Positions 1 through 7,331 of a stretch of 38,719 bases of DNA are shown one piece after another. The position numbers and the translations under genes were made by a program. The stretch spans positions 1 to 38,719 of the forward strand of contig RPFO01001417.1 in the NCBI GenBank assembly GCA_009746045.1, read 5' to 3'. The notes under the pieces are model-generated. The model worked only from the letters and a program-made list of their open reading frames with translations. It made no database searches and was not told the origin of the DNA. How positions within the stretch are numbered: position 1 is the first letter of the stretch; each line of letters begins with the position of its first letter. Source of the stretch: Mesostigma viride. Its lineage: Eukaryota > Streptophyta > Mesostigmatophyceae > Mesostigmatales > Mesostigmataceae.

Positions 1-311
1 ACGAGCGCGGGCCTGGATTCATCCCCGTTCGTTACCCAGTTGGCCGCGTGGATAAGCCCGAAGTTTGCCGTCAAGGCAGGATCGTGGGTGGACCGCATCC
101 TGGCGGGCGACATCACCATGTTGGAGGTGGTGGACGAGGACAAGTTCCAGGACAACGTCGCGTTCCTGGACAACGAGATGTCCCGAGCCGCCGTGGAGAT
201 CGGCGGCGCCCCCTCGAGGGCCTGAGAACCGCGGACGCGTCCAAGGTGGACCCGCGGATCCTGGAGATCGCGCGCGACGTGAGGCGCGAGATCCGTACCG
301 GGATCGAATGA
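1..311 (+). CDS. KilA-N domain protein, C-terminal part, cut by window start and broken
   Basis: The frame is open from base 1, so the N-terminus lies outside the window. The visible start of the protein contains FVTQLAAWISPKFAVKAGSW, which resembles the second half of KilA-N domains, where a tryptophan-rich helix (W-I-S-P-x-F) is typical. KilA-N is a DNA-binding domain common in large DNA viruses and phages. The first frame stops near 225, but the frame one base back continues in charged helix-like sequence to a TGA at 309-311. The switch falls at a run of five C near 210, which fits one missing base. A second KilA-N gene lies at 5051-5793. The role is unknown; regulatory DNA binding is an inference from the domain. 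Confidence 0.6.
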   Translation, partial: ERGPGFIPVRYPVGRVDKPEVCRQGRIVGGPHPGGRHHHVGGGGRGQVPGQRRVPGQRDVPSRRGDRRRPLEGLRTADASKVDPRILEIARDVRREIRTGIE

Positions 312-448
312 AAACGGACGATCGTCCGACGATCCGAAAATGCTCGTTTTCCGTAACTATTCGTAATAAACGAAATTGGAACGCCCATTGAGTGTCTGTG
401 CGCATGCATGCAATATCGTCAGGCCCGTAGATGGAGCGCGTATTGCGC

Positions 449-505
449 GCATCGAACGGTTCGCGTTTGTAGGAAATCCACTCCTACGATTACGGACCGT
501 TCGAT
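449..505. repeat. Isolated nested-hairpin copy of the 1621-1843 repeat
   Basis: The inner stem TTGTAGGA (467-474) pairs with TCCTACGA (482-489, one mismatch) around the loop AATCCAC. An outer 10-bp stem pairs ATCGAACGGT (451-460) with ACCGTTCGAT (496-505). The inner element matches the tandem units at 1621-1843, and the 5' flank CATCGAACGGTT also recurs at 1604-1615. The copies therefore sit on both sides of the gene at 584-1528. The rest of 312-583 shows no convincing gene. Confidence 0.75.
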
Positions 506-562
506 CACCGGTCGCGATAGGCGGTCAGTCGTGCGCGAATGTTTGTATTGATGTTCGGCGTT

Positions 563-568
563 TTTATT
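563..568 (-). terminator. AATAAA-type 3' end signal
   Basis: TTTATT on the plus strand reads AATAAA on the minus strand, 16 bp beyond the end of the minus gene at 584. Similar hexamers follow several other gene ends in this window. Confidence 0.35.
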
Positions 569-583
569 GATCAACATAAACAA

Positions 584-1528
584 TTACGATTGAATCGACA
601 AGCACGCGCGTTTGGCGGGGGAGCCGCCGATTAGCTTCTTGGAGGCCAGATGCCCCTCCCTCATATCCTTGTTACGGACCAAGAACTCTCTCGGGCGCTT
701 GGCCTTTGCTTGGTCGTGCAAACCCACGCTCTTGAAGGTGGGGGTCATGGTTTTTGACAGTCTCTCCATTGCAACGACGGGGTCTTCTCCGCCCGACACC
801 GCGGCCTTGAACACGCAATTCATGAAAAATGCCCCGCTGTTCATTTCCTCTGTCCACATGTCCCTTATCAGATCGCTCTTTTTTAACCCCTGGACCGCTC
901 GGAATTCGTCTGCGGTCATGTTCATGATGGATTTGTTTTGCATGCCGAACACTTTGGCGTACACCTTATCGTCCACCTTGGCTCTCGGGGTCGCGGCGAT
1001 CTCGTTGGCGGCCGACTTGACGGACTCGCACTGTTTGATCCGGGGCTCTCCCGATACGTCTTTGGATTTGGTCTCCGGTCGTGGAAATTCCCGTCCGTGC
1101 GACGCCTCGTAGCGCCTCAACAGATCGGATATCAGTTCCTCGGACGCGTGGAAGTAATGCCTCAGCAGCTTGGCGGTGTTCCTTCGAAACGCCGATGCTC
1201 GTGTGCCCGGCAGGAGCATAATGAGCTCGTACACTTCCTCCTCCGTCATGATCCTGGTCGGCTTTTGGTTCCTTCCGGAGAATGTGTGGGTGTTGTTGAC
1301 AGTGTTTGGAGGAATGAGGCCGCGTTCTCCCAGCCTTTTAAGGGTCGCTGTGACGTTGCCCGTCGCGTCTCGGATGTAACTTCCGTCGTCCTTTCTGTAC
1401 ACAATGCATTTCACGATATCGACGGCGGCGACGCGTCCGTCCGGGGCCTTGCGAATTTGTCCACGGAAGATGTCCTCCGATGCAGGGGTCCCTTCTACCA
1501 CCTCCAAATACATGACGGGGACTGACAT
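584..1528 (-). CDS. Viral protein of the duplicated 'LPG-FR' family, copy A (314 aa)
   Basis: This protein is a clear paralog of the one at 6033-7052. Both begin M-S-x(2-3)-A/V-x-Y-L, have an I-R-x-(A/T)-P-D-G-(R/K) stretch near residue 30, then a core L-L-P-G-x-(R/K)-A-(S/A)-x-F-R followed by a helix and a D/E-rich region. A motif of this kind recurs in proteins of eukaryotic large DNA viruses next to Bro-N/KilA-like regulators, but I cannot name the family with confidence. The start at 1528 is chosen because homology to the paralog begins there. The open frame upstream to 1702 runs into the repeat array. Base composition is more A/T-rich than its neighbours. The basic C-terminus suggests nucleic-acid contact. 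Function unknown. Confidence 0.7.
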   Translation of the reverse strand: MSVPVMYLEVVEGTPASEDIFRGQIRKAPDGRVAAVDIVKCIVYRKDDGSYIRDATGNVTATLKRLGERGLIPPNTVNNTHTFSGRNQKPTRIMTEEEVYELIMLLPGTRASAFRRNTAKLLRHYFHASEELISDLLRRYEASHGREFPRPETKSKDVSGEPRIKQCESVKSAANEIAATPRAKVDDKVYAKVFGMQNKSIMNMTADEFRAVQGLKKSDLIRDMWTEEMNSGAFFMNCVFKAAVSGGEDPVVAMERLSKTMTPTFKSVGLHDQAKAKRPREFLVRNKDMREGHLASKKLIGGSPAKRACLSIQS

Positions 1529-1554
1529 TTTGAGATTGGGTTGCAATAAGATTA

Positions 1555-1564
1555 CATTATAATG
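1555..1564. promoter_or_regulatory. Perfect palindrome upstream of copy A
   Basis: CATTATAATG is a 10-bp perfect palindrome 27 bp upstream of the start codon at 1528 on the minus strand, inside an A/T-rich stretch. It could be a core promoter or operator. Its paralog also carries a palindrome before its start. Confidence 0.35.
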
Positions 1565-1603
1565 ATCTCGTCCCAAACGCGCGCCATCGGACGTCGGTCT
1601 TTT

Positions 1604-1860
1604 CATCGAACGGTTCCATTTTGTAGGAGACCCACTCCTACAAATGTAGGCTCTCGGATGATGAGCCGATTGAAAGATAGTTAAAGCTTGTAGGAAATCC
1701 ACTCCTACAACTGTAGACCGTCGGATAGGGATCCGATTGAACGACGGTTCAAACTTGTAGGAAATCCACTCCTACAACTGTAGACCGTCGGACGATGACC
1801 CGATTGACGCTCGTCAAAGCTTGTAGGAAATCCACTCCTACAATTGTAGAGCGGACTCGA
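1604..1860. repeat. Tandem array of four 66-67 bp hairpin units
   Basis: Hairpins start at 1621, 1688, 1755 and 1821, giving periods of 67, 67 and 66 bp. Each has the stem TTGTAGGA/TCCTACAA around a 7-nt loop (GACCCAC in unit 1, AATCCAC in the others). Between them lie two smaller inverted repeats: TCGG...CCGA (extended to TCGGAT/ATCCGA in one unit), and a TTGA-based stem that is TTGAAC/GTTCAA before the third hairpin but TTGACG/CGTCAA before the fourth. The paired change in the second stem argues that the fold is conserved. The array lies upstream of the minus gene at 584-1528, in a stretch of about 460 bp (1529-1993) that otherwise shows no gene. It could be an origin, a matrix or packaging site, or a structured RNA. 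Confidence 0.9.
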
Positions 1861-1959
1861 TTGCGTGATGATAAACGAAAACGAATTTCCTGGCACCCTT
1901 TGACAAAATTTAATTGTATTGCTGCTTTTCCCACAACACGGCGCTCCTATCGACCTCTG

Positions 1960-1986
1960 AATTTAAATGCCGGCCCTAGCTAGTAC
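1960..1986 (+). promoter_or_regulatory. Bipartite late-type promoter
   Basis: A/T block AATTTAAAT (1960-1968), 12-bp spacer, TAGTAC (1981-1986), then ATG at 1994. Confidence 0.55.
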
Positions 1987-1993
1987 CGTCTCC

Positions 1994-2224
1994 ATGGAGA
2001 GTGCGATCGCTCGCCTGCGCTCGTACCGCGTGTTCGGGTCCGCCCTCTTTGACTGGTTCGCCACGTGGCTCGCGGCATTCGCGTACGTCCGTTACGGTCG
2101 CGCCGGATCCTTCTCCCTCTCCGCCACCCTCCTACCGTTCGGCGTCCTCGTGGTCATCGGCGAAACCTTGCACGCCCTCGTGGGTGTCAGCACTCCCGTG
2201 ACCCGTCTATTGATCGGACGTTAG
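1994..2224 (+). CDS. Conserved-looking small membrane protein (76 aa)
   Basis: A short protein with two hydrophobic segments, one around ALFDWFATWLAAFAYV and one around LLPFGVLVVIGETLHALVGV, the second followed by STPVTRLLIG. The combination of F-G-S-A-L-F-D-W near the first segment and G-E-x-L-H-x-x-x-G-V-x-T-P-V in the second resembles a small uncharacterised membrane protein that I recall being widely conserved in large eukaryotic DNA viruses. The start at 1994 is preferred over the upstream in-frame ATG at 1967 because the late-type promoter overlaps that upstream codon. The stop overlaps the stop of the convergent minus gene by a few bases. A virion inner-membrane role is likely but inferred. 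Confidence 0.75.
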   Translation: MESAIARLRSYRVFGSALFDWFATWLAAFAYVRYGRAGSFSLSATLLPFGVLVVIGETLHALVGVSTPVTRLLIGR

Positions 2225-3096
2225 TTTCTCGTTGGTGCGTGCGTCGCGCACAACCCGCCGAATTTTGCGGTCTTGCGGCATCGTTTATTCGCGCGCGTAT
2301 GGGCAGAACATTGGACTTGTTGACGGGAGGGGCCCGACCCGAGTGCCTTGAAGATCGTAGCGGGTGTGGACTTCATCGGGATGAGTTCTCCTATATCGAG
2401 GCTCTTCACTTCCATGCCAAATTTCTTGTACATCTCCACCAATTGTAGGTTGAGCATTATGGTGCTCGCGAATACGAGAGGGTCGATGGGGGTTAAGTGT
2501 GTTCGAGGCGCGTGGCTATCGTCGTACGTCTCTTTACTGAGGGGGAACTTTTTTATCAAGTCTAGTGCCTTTTTCTTGTCGGTGATCAGCAGAGGGACCT
2601 GCTTGTCCTTGTGGCGTTGTTTGTAGGATCCGTCCGCGAACAATTGAACAGAATCGTTCTCCCCTATCACGTTGTATTTCACGTTGAGTTGGATGGCACG
2701 AAGGAACATGGATTTGCCTAACCCCTTCGTGTCTCGCTTTTCCTCCTCCGTCGCGAGTTGGCCGTATTTCGAGTGGATGGAAGGGTACATCGCGAAGTCG
2801 AACACGAGCAATCGATTTTCATCGGGTTCCACCGTGATGACCCCGATCCTCTTCGCCGCTCGCTTTAGAGGCGTGTTTGGGTAACCTCGTGGAAATGGGA
2901 TGGAAACGTCGACGCCGCCCTTTTTGCCCTCTCGGATTCGGAAGTATAGAGGATATTCTCGGTTTCCGATCCTTATGGATCGTCCCGCCGGTTCCATCGT
3001 CGCCGGAATTTTGCGCGGCTTTCTCCCTAGGACGTGTACCACTTTCCGTCTCTTTTTATTCGTGGACAAACTCGATTTCTTCGGGTCGCGAACCAT
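2221..3096 (-). CDS. Unknown protein with C-terminal zinc-knuckle-like motif (about 291 aa)
   Basis: The N-terminus is lysine/arginine-rich. The central part is a mixed alpha/beta sequence containing GLGKSMFLRAIQLNVKYN, which faintly recalls a GNAT acetyltransferase core but is too weak to call. The last 30 residues hold C-x2-H-T-x2-N-x2-C-x8-C-x2-H, a likely small zinc-binding knuckle also seen in the protein at 12055-12576. The frame stays open up to 3363, but that region lies antisense to the gene at 3170-3823. I place the start at 3096, just below an A-run plus GGTATC promoter-like element. Starts at 3168 or 3171 are possible. A/T content is higher than in neighbours. Function unknown. 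Confidence 0.65.
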   Translation of the reverse strand: MVRDPKKSSLSTNKKRRKVVHVLGRKPRKIPATMEPAGRSIRIGNREYPLYFRIREGKKGGVDVSIPFPRGYPNTPLKRAAKRIGVITVEPDENRLLVFDFAMYPSIHSKYGQLATEEEKRDTKGLGKSMFLRAIQLNVKYNVIGENDSVQLFADGSYKQRHKDKQVPLLITDKKKALDLIKKFPLSKETYDDSHAPRTHLTPIDPLVFASTIMLNLQLVEMYKKFGMEVKSLDIGELIPMKSTPATIFKALGSGPSRQQVQCSAHTRANKRCRKTAKFGGLCATHAPTRN

Positions 3097-3106
3097 TTCC
3101 CTTACA

Positions 3107-3136
3107 GATACCGGCGTTTTTTTTGTGACGGTATAG
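3107..3136. promoter_or_regulatory. Shared bidirectional promoter block
   Basis: A run of eight T (3117-3124) is followed on the plus strand by GTATAG (3131-3136) ahead of ATG 3170. On the minus strand the same run reads as eight A followed by GGTATC (3112-3107) ahead of ATG 3096. One A/T block appears to serve two divergent genes. Confidence 0.5.
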
Positions 3137-3169
3137 GATAGAACCGCGTCTCGTTCGAAAGCGACCATC

Positions 3170-3823
3170 ATGTACGACGACCCCATGCACCTCGCAGGCG
3201 CCCGCAGGATCCGCAGACACCGACGCCCTCGTCCGTCCTCCTCTTCCGCCTCCGGGCCCGTCCTCCGCAAGTCCCGTCCCTCCGCGCACCGACGGAGGAG
3301 GCACGTCCGCCGCGCGGGCGCGCCGCGTCCGACCGGCCGCTTCCTGTTCGCGTCCGGCTTCACGAGCGGCCCTCTGCTGCCCTCCCTCGCGCGCCCCGTC
3401 CGACGCGTCGTGTCGGTCGCGCGCCGCGGTGGAGCGGGCGGGGCGGCCGTGGACGTCGACGCCCTCTTCGCCCGTCACTTCAACTCGTGTTTGGGTCCCG
3501 CTCCCTCGTCCGGCCGCGTCGGCCGCGGACGTCTCGCCTCCGCGCACCTGGCGGGCGCTTCCGTCCACCGTCACCGTCACCGGCGGCGCCACCCCGCGTC
3601 GGCTCGTCCCGTCGCCTCGAGCGGGGCGGTCGTGCGCAGGCGTCACCCCCTCCGACGCGCGTCGAGACCCGCGGGCGCGTCTCGTCCCGTCCACGGTCAC
3701 CGTCGCCGTCGCGTGGCGCGTCCGATGGGTGCGGCCGGACCCGCGCACAAGCACCGCCGCCGCGTGAAGCGTCACCCGCGCGAAATCGTCAGACTCCGCG
3801 GGGTCCGACGCGCCACGAGGTGA
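3170..3823 (+). CDS. Arg/His-rich, highly basic protein (217 aa)
   Basis: The sequence is dominated by R, H, A, S and P with clusters such as RRHRRPRP, HRRRRHVRR and HRHRHRRRH, and very few acidic residues. This suits a DNA- or RNA-condensing virion protein of protamine or adenovirus-core type, but no family is recognised. It has its own promoter block and fills the space before the small membrane genes. Composition bias makes spurious long frames common here: the minus strand also has a long low-complexity frame. The call therefore rests mainly on the promoter and the internal charge pattern. An unnoticed frame break is possible. Confidence 0.5.
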   Translation: MYDDPMHLAGARRIRRHRRPRPSSSSASGPVLRKSRPSAHRRRRHVRRAGAPRPTGRFLFASGFTSGPLLPSLARPVRRVVSVARRGGAGGAAVDVDALFARHFNSCLGPAPSSGRVGRGRLASAHLAGASVHRHRHRRRHPASARPVASSGAVVRRRHPLRRASRPAGASRPVHGHRRRRVARPMGAAGPAHKHRRRVKRHPREIVRLRGVRRATR

Positions 3824-3833
3824 GAGAGGGCGG

Positions 3834-3859
3834 AATTTTATGTGTGTCCTATGGTATTC
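3834..3859 (+). promoter_or_regulatory. Bipartite late-type promoter
   Basis: AATTTTAT (3834-3841), 12-bp spacer, GTATTC (3854-3859), ATG at 3872. Confidence 0.6.
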
Positions 3860-3871
3860 TAGCGCGTCGGG

Positions 3872-4183
3872 ATGGTTTGGAGCGTCCGTCTGATCTCCTC
3901 CCTCGCAGTCGGAGGGCTGGTCTTCTTCCTCATCCCCGTCGTGCAGTACGCGATGTTCCGGCGAAGGTTCTTCCGTCCCCGGTCCGCTGGCTCGGGCGCG
4001 GGTCCGGGCGCTGGCTCGGGCGCGGGTCCGGGCGCGGGCGCGGGCACTGGCGCCGGTACGAGCAAGTGGCCGGCGCCCCCGTCCGGGAGCTGGATCGTGT
4101 TTTTCTACGATTCGCCCGTCTACGTGTACGCGGGCACGGCCGCGATCCTGTTCTACGTCCTGAGCTTCCTGTGGCTCGCGTGA
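3872..4183 (+). CDS. Two-pass membrane protein with Gly/Ala-rich linker (103 aa)
   Basis: Membrane segment 1 spans roughly residues 7-26 (SSLAVGGLVFFLIPVVQYA). A basic turn (RRRFFRPR) follows, then a low-complexity linker of G, A, S, P and T at about 38-63, then a second segment at about 88-103 (AGTAAILFYVLSFLWLA). The linker DNA contains a 24-bp unit in two exact adjacent copies (3986-4009 and 4010-4033), so its length may vary between isolates. It is the first of three consecutive small membrane genes on the plus strand and is probably a virion membrane component. No family recognised. Confidence 0.75.
   Translation: MVWSVRLISSLAVGGLVFFLIPVVQYAMFRRRFFRPRSAGSGAGPGAGSGAGPGAGAGTGAGTSKWPAPPSGSWIVFFYDSPVYVYAGTAAILFYVLSFLWLA
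3986..4033 (+). repeat. 24-bp exact tandem duplication in coding linker
   Basis: Two adjacent identical 24-bp units, each starting GCTGGCTCGGGCGCGG, encode a Gly/Ala/Ser/Pro octapeptide twice. The phase is preserved, so expansion or contraction would keep the frame. Confidence 0.9.
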
Positions 4184-4213
4184 TCCCTCGGACCCGAAGA
4201 CGCCGCCGCCCTC

Positions 4214-4239
4214 AAAATTATCCGCTCGTTTAGGTAACC
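4214..4239 (+). promoter_or_regulatory. Bipartite late-type promoter, variant box
   Basis: AAAATTAT (4214-4221), 12-bp spacer, GTAACC (4234-4239), ATG at 4262. The spacing is canonical; the second box lacks the central T-A-C core. Confidence 0.4.
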
Positions 4240-4261
4240 ACGCGCTCGCACGATTCCCTCC

Positions 4262-4552
4262 ATGGCGTGGACGCGACCCGTGATCGAAGCCTCCCTCGCC
4301 GCGATCGTCTCCGTCCTGGCCACCCTGTTTGTGGGGAATTACAAGGACGGTCCGCGATTCGACGTCCGCGCGCACCTGACCGGGCTGTTGAACGGCGGAC
4401 CCTTCGACGGCGCGCTCAAGAGCTTCCTCTCCAAGCCCCCGCCGTCGACGGCCGGGGATTTCGAGCGGAAACGCGCCGTGCGTTCGGCTTTTTTCGCGGC
4501 CGTGTTCTACGCGGTCGCCTACGCCGTCTTCGCGCGGTTCTATCCGGCCTAA
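4262..4552 (+). CDS. Small membrane protein (96 aa)
   Basis: Hydrophobic segments lie at about residues 8-24 (EASLAAIVSVLATLFVG) and 75-92 (SAFFAAVFYAVAYAVFARF). Between them is a polar loop with N-Y-K-D-G-P-R-F-D and a proline run. The start is the first ATG after a promoter-like element. It lies 78 bp after the previous membrane gene on the same strand. No family recognised; a virion membrane protein is the likely role. Confidence 0.72.
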   Translation: MAWTRPVIEASLAAIVSVLATLFVGNYKDGPRFDVRAHLTGLLNGGPFDGALKSFLSKPPPSTAGDFERKRAVRSAFFAAVFYAVAYAVFARFYPA

Positions 4553-4680
4553 CCCCAGCGAGCCGCGCGTCCCGAACCGCGCACCGGCACGAGTCCGAGT
4601 CCGAGTCCTCGGGAGTCCGGGTCCGGCCGAAAATAAAATGTGAGACCTAATCAACAAATCAGCGTCGCGGTACGATAATC

Positions 4681-4875
4681 ATGGCCATGTTCATCCCCGC
4701 CGAACTCGTGAAGCCCCTCGCCGCCGGCCTCGCGTCTCTCCTCGCGAGCTTCCTGCTCGACCGGATCGACGCCATGGGCGCGGTCGACCTGTACGGCAAC
4801 AAGCTGGTGGCCGCGCACGCGTTTTCGACCGCGCTCGCGTTCTACCTGATCACTTTCTACTTCGTGGGCAATTGA
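4681..4875 (+). CDS. Small membrane protein (64 aa)
   Basis: Two hydrophobic stretches are visible: LVKPLAAGLASLLASFLLD (about residues 9-27) and AHAFSTALAFYLITFYFVG (about 45-63), separated by an acidic turn. An A/T block AAAATAAAAT lies at 4630-4639 but without a good TATAC box, so its promoter is less typical. It closes the run of three small membrane genes. The upstream gap contains a short GAGTCC-like hexamer repetition near 4591-4612. Function unknown. Confidence 0.7.
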   Translation: MAMFIPAELVKPLAAGLASLLASFLLDRIDAMGAVDLYGNKLVAAHAFSTALAFYLITFYFVGN

Positions 4876-4922
4876 CGCGCGAATGGAGGACGGTGAGAGG
4901 AGTCGGTAATGGATTTCGTTTC

Positions 4923-4956
4923 TTTATTTCGTGTATTCGTTTATGGATCGAATAAA
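4923..4956. terminator. Convergent AATAAA-type signals
   Basis: AATAAA on the plus strand (4951-4956) follows the plus gene ending at 4875. TTTATT (4923-4928), which is AATAAA on the minus strand, follows the minus gene ending at 5051. The intergenic region 4876-5050 is A/T-rich and otherwise empty. Confidence 0.4.
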
Positions 4957-5050
4957 ATGGTTTTAATTGCATGATCACAAATCTCGGCATCGCTGCCATC
5001 GTTTTCGTCTCGCGAACTACACAATTATGCAAAAGGCGGTTTAGGGAACG

Positions 5051-5793
5051 TCACGGCGCGATCGGCCGGTCCTCCAACGCCATCACGACGTTGTCGTCCA
5101 ATGTCAGCTCCACCTCGCACTTGCGGCACACCTCGCGCAGGAGGTGCAGCTGGTCCTCTTTCACGTCCTTGGACGTATCGTGCGTGCAGTAGAGGTGCAG
5201 GCGGTGGTTGAACGACTCGAAGTCGATCCCGAACGCGGCCAGACGCCCGAGTCCCCGCGCCCATTCCGTGACGTCCTCCACGACGATGAGGTCTCCCTGC
5301 GGGTACGACACGACGTCTACGTGTCCCGCGCGGCACCGGACGCCCGTGACTCCGTCCGTCTTGCGGGCGATGTCGTCCTTGATCTCTGCCAGGTGGCGGA
5401 ACCGCTTCGGCTCGCGTCCCGGCTCCTGCACCCACTCCACGAACGCGGGGACGAGGTCGGGGTGCATCCACATGCCGTGCGACGGCCCGATGTCCTCCCT
5501 CCACAGGCTGTGGGAGAAGTCCGGCTGCCTCCGCAGGGCGCGGCGGTACGCGCCCGTCGGGTCCGCGAAGAAGCGGGAGGCGTCCACCCTTCCCAGGAGC
5601 ATGCAGTCCGCCAGACTCTGGGCGTGGACGTACCCGATCCGCGCCTCGGCGTCCACGCGCGCGAGACGGTCTCTGCGGAACGCGGGCCCGCGTCCGCCCG
5701 CGGGCGGTAGAAGTACACGGGGGGCTCCGCGTGCGAGAACTCGAAGTGGCTCTCCATGTAGGTCGGCTTCGAGTTGTCGGACGCGGCGGACAT
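5051..5793 (-). CDS. KilA-N domain DNA-binding protein, broken by one frame change (about 246 aa)
   Basis: The core shows KilA-N features: an early G-Y-V-H-A-x-x-L-A-D stretch, then a loop, then G-M-W-M-H-P-D-L-V-P-A-F-V-E-W-V, which matches the domain's conserved W-x-H-P...W helix. The C-terminal half is not recognised and carries a C-x2-C (RKCEVEL lies just before the end). The first 35 or so codons read from ATG 5793. The frame then moves back one base near 5690, in a C/G-run stretch, and continues to 5051. Read alone, the second part would need a GTG start at 5656. Upstream there is a TTTAAA near 5928 but no late-type promoter, so an early or regulatory gene is plausible. Confidence 0.7.
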
Positions 5794-6032
5794 CCTCTGC
5801 GTCCTTTTGTTATGGCCTGCGATTTGTTTCGCTCGTCGGACAGCGCGCCTGTCCCGGTGGTCACGGGAGACGGAGGGGGGAGATCGCGCGGGTCTGGCGG
5901 GCGGAGGAGGGGAGAGAGCGGATTTAAAGAGGCGGCCGACGCGCCCGACCATTCCGTCCATCCGTGTCGTCCAAGGGATCATCTACGGCGGAGACGATCC
6001 CGCCCGATCGGACGGACCACGCGATGCGCACG

Positions 6033-7052
6033 TCACATTCTTGCGAGTTTCAGCGTGGTCTGCTTGAGGACCCGCTTGGGTCCACACACGCTCGAAGGCA
6101 GTTGCCTGGGTCCGGGACCGCTTGGCGGCGGAAGCGGCGCGGCGCTCGTCGTCCCGGCCGGCGGCAGCCGTTTGAGACTGGCCAAGCGCTCCTCCCTCTT
6201 CCTCTTGTTCTCCAACGCGTAGGAACGAGGTTGCGGGATCTTGGCCTGCTCGTGGACGCCGGATTTGGCGAATGCATCGAAGTATGCGCCCCCTATCTCC
6301 TTCATGCTCGTGACGGGGTCGGCGCCCGCCTTCACCCGTTCCTCGTTGAGCGTGTTCATCAAGTCCACGCCGATCGACATGGACTTGGTATAGTAGTCGT
6401 GCGTCAAATCGCCCTTCTTCATGCCGTGCAACTCGCGGATCTCCGCCGTGTGCATCCCGGACACCGTGAAGTTCACCGTCTCGTTCACGATGGCGTATAC
6501 GCGTCGAGGGTCGGACGCGAGGGCCGGCGCGCCGCTCTCTTTGATGGCGGCCATGTGGCTCTTGGCCGATTCGCACGCCTTGATGCGTTTGTCTTCGCCG
6601 AGATTCTCGACCTCGGCGTCCTTGGCGTCCGCGCGGGCGTATATGTCGTCAGCAAGAGATCGGTCGGCGTCCAGGTACCTCTCGAGCAGGACAGCCAGGG
6701 CGTGGCGGAAACTGGCAGCTTTCTTGCCCGGCAGCAACTGGATGATCTTGATCAGGCCCTGACGGTCCGTCACCGGCGTCTCTCGCTGCCTGGCACCGGG
6801 GAACTTCCTGTTGAAGCACAGTGCTTCAACTTCGGGATGGGCCTTGTAAATCCTACACAGGGCCCCAGATGCTTGCGTTGCGGCATTCGGAACGAGGCTC
6901 CCGTCCTCGTTCGTGAACATCACTCCTTTGATGGCATCGATGACCGAGATCTTGCCATCGGGCGTCACGCGGATCTTGCCTGCGATCGGGTCCGCCTCGC
7001 CTTCCGGCGCGGCGTGGACGGGTTGCAGGTACAGCGCGAGCGCTCCCGACAT
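6033..7052 (-). CDS. Viral protein of the duplicated 'LPG-FR' family, copy B (339 aa)
   Basis: Paralog of the protein at 584-1528, with the same order of segments: short N-terminus ending in a Y-L strand, K-I-R-V-T-P-D-G-K, a strand-rich domain, then L-L-P-G-K-K-A-A-S-F-R and helices ending E-R-Y-L-D-A-D-x-S-L. The C-terminal third (SMSIGVDLMNT, DPVTSMKEIGG, SGVHEQAK) is also shared between copies. The extreme C-terminus is proline-rich and basic. The start at 7052 is well placed because a perfect palindrome lies 7 bp upstream. No late-type promoter. Possibly a DNA-binding or regulatory family, but this is inference. Confidence 0.75.
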   Translation of the reverse strand: MSGALALYLQPVHAAPEGEADPIAGKIRVTPDGKISVIDAIKGVMFTNEDGSLVPNAATQASGALCRIYKAHPEVEALCFNRKFPGARQRETPVTDRQGLIKIIQLLPGKKAASFRHALAVLLERYLDADRSLADDIYARADAKDAEVENLGEDKRIKACESAKSHMAAIKESGAPALASDPRRVYAIVNETVNFTVSGMHTAEIRELHGMKKGDLTHDYYTKSMSIGVDLMNTLNEERVKAGADPVTSMKEIGGAYFDAFAKSGVHEQAKIPQPRSYALENKRKREERLASLKRLPPAGTTSAAPLPPPSGPGPRQLPSSVCGPKRVLKQTTLKLARM

Positions 7053-7058
7053 GATGTC

Positions 7059-7075
7059 CTGTCGATAATCGACAG
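7059..7075. promoter_or_regulatory. Operator-like palindrome before copy B
   Basis: CTGTCGATAATCGACAG is a perfect 8-bp inverted repeat around a single central base, ending 7 bp from the start codon at 7052 (minus). The position suits an operator or a binding site for the gene's own product. The region 7076-7554 between this site and the channel gene has no convincing gene except a possible 36-codon ORF. Confidence 0.55.
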
Positions 7076-7331
7076 AGACGAAGTGGCCGGCCCGAACGAG
7101 CCGATGCGTCAGCGGACGCCGGCGGTGTACTCGCGTCTCTCCGGGACAATCGGACGCGGGCGATGTCCGGAAGTCCTGTGACTCTGAGCGCGGACGAGAC
7201 GGACCAGCCGCAGTTTCGTGCCGGCGAGAGGGTCTCGCCGTCTTTTATATCGCGCCGCGCCGTGTCGGATCCACGGGTCGCTCAAATCCACGGTGGGAAA
7301 CGACGCGAGCGATCGGACGGCCGACCCGCGC

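Noticed and set aside
1604-1860. CRISPR-like array
   Set aside because: Repeats are regularly spaced, but the intervening segments are themselves repeat-derived and similar, not unique spacers, and no cas genes are present.
2672-3100. Confident GNAT acetyltransferase call for the 2221-3096 protein
   Set aside because: Only one short G-x-G-K segment resembles the acetyl-CoA loop and the surrounding strands are not convincing.
3056-4657. Minus-strand open frame of 533 codons
   Set aside because: Low-complexity Arg/Gly repeats opposite three genes with promoters and membrane segments; a product of high GC.
5774-6067. Plus-strand ORF with hydrophobic start opposite the KilA-N gene
   Set aside because: Its N-terminus is antisense to the start of the KilA-N gene, and the remainder is Gly/Arg-rich without a promoter.
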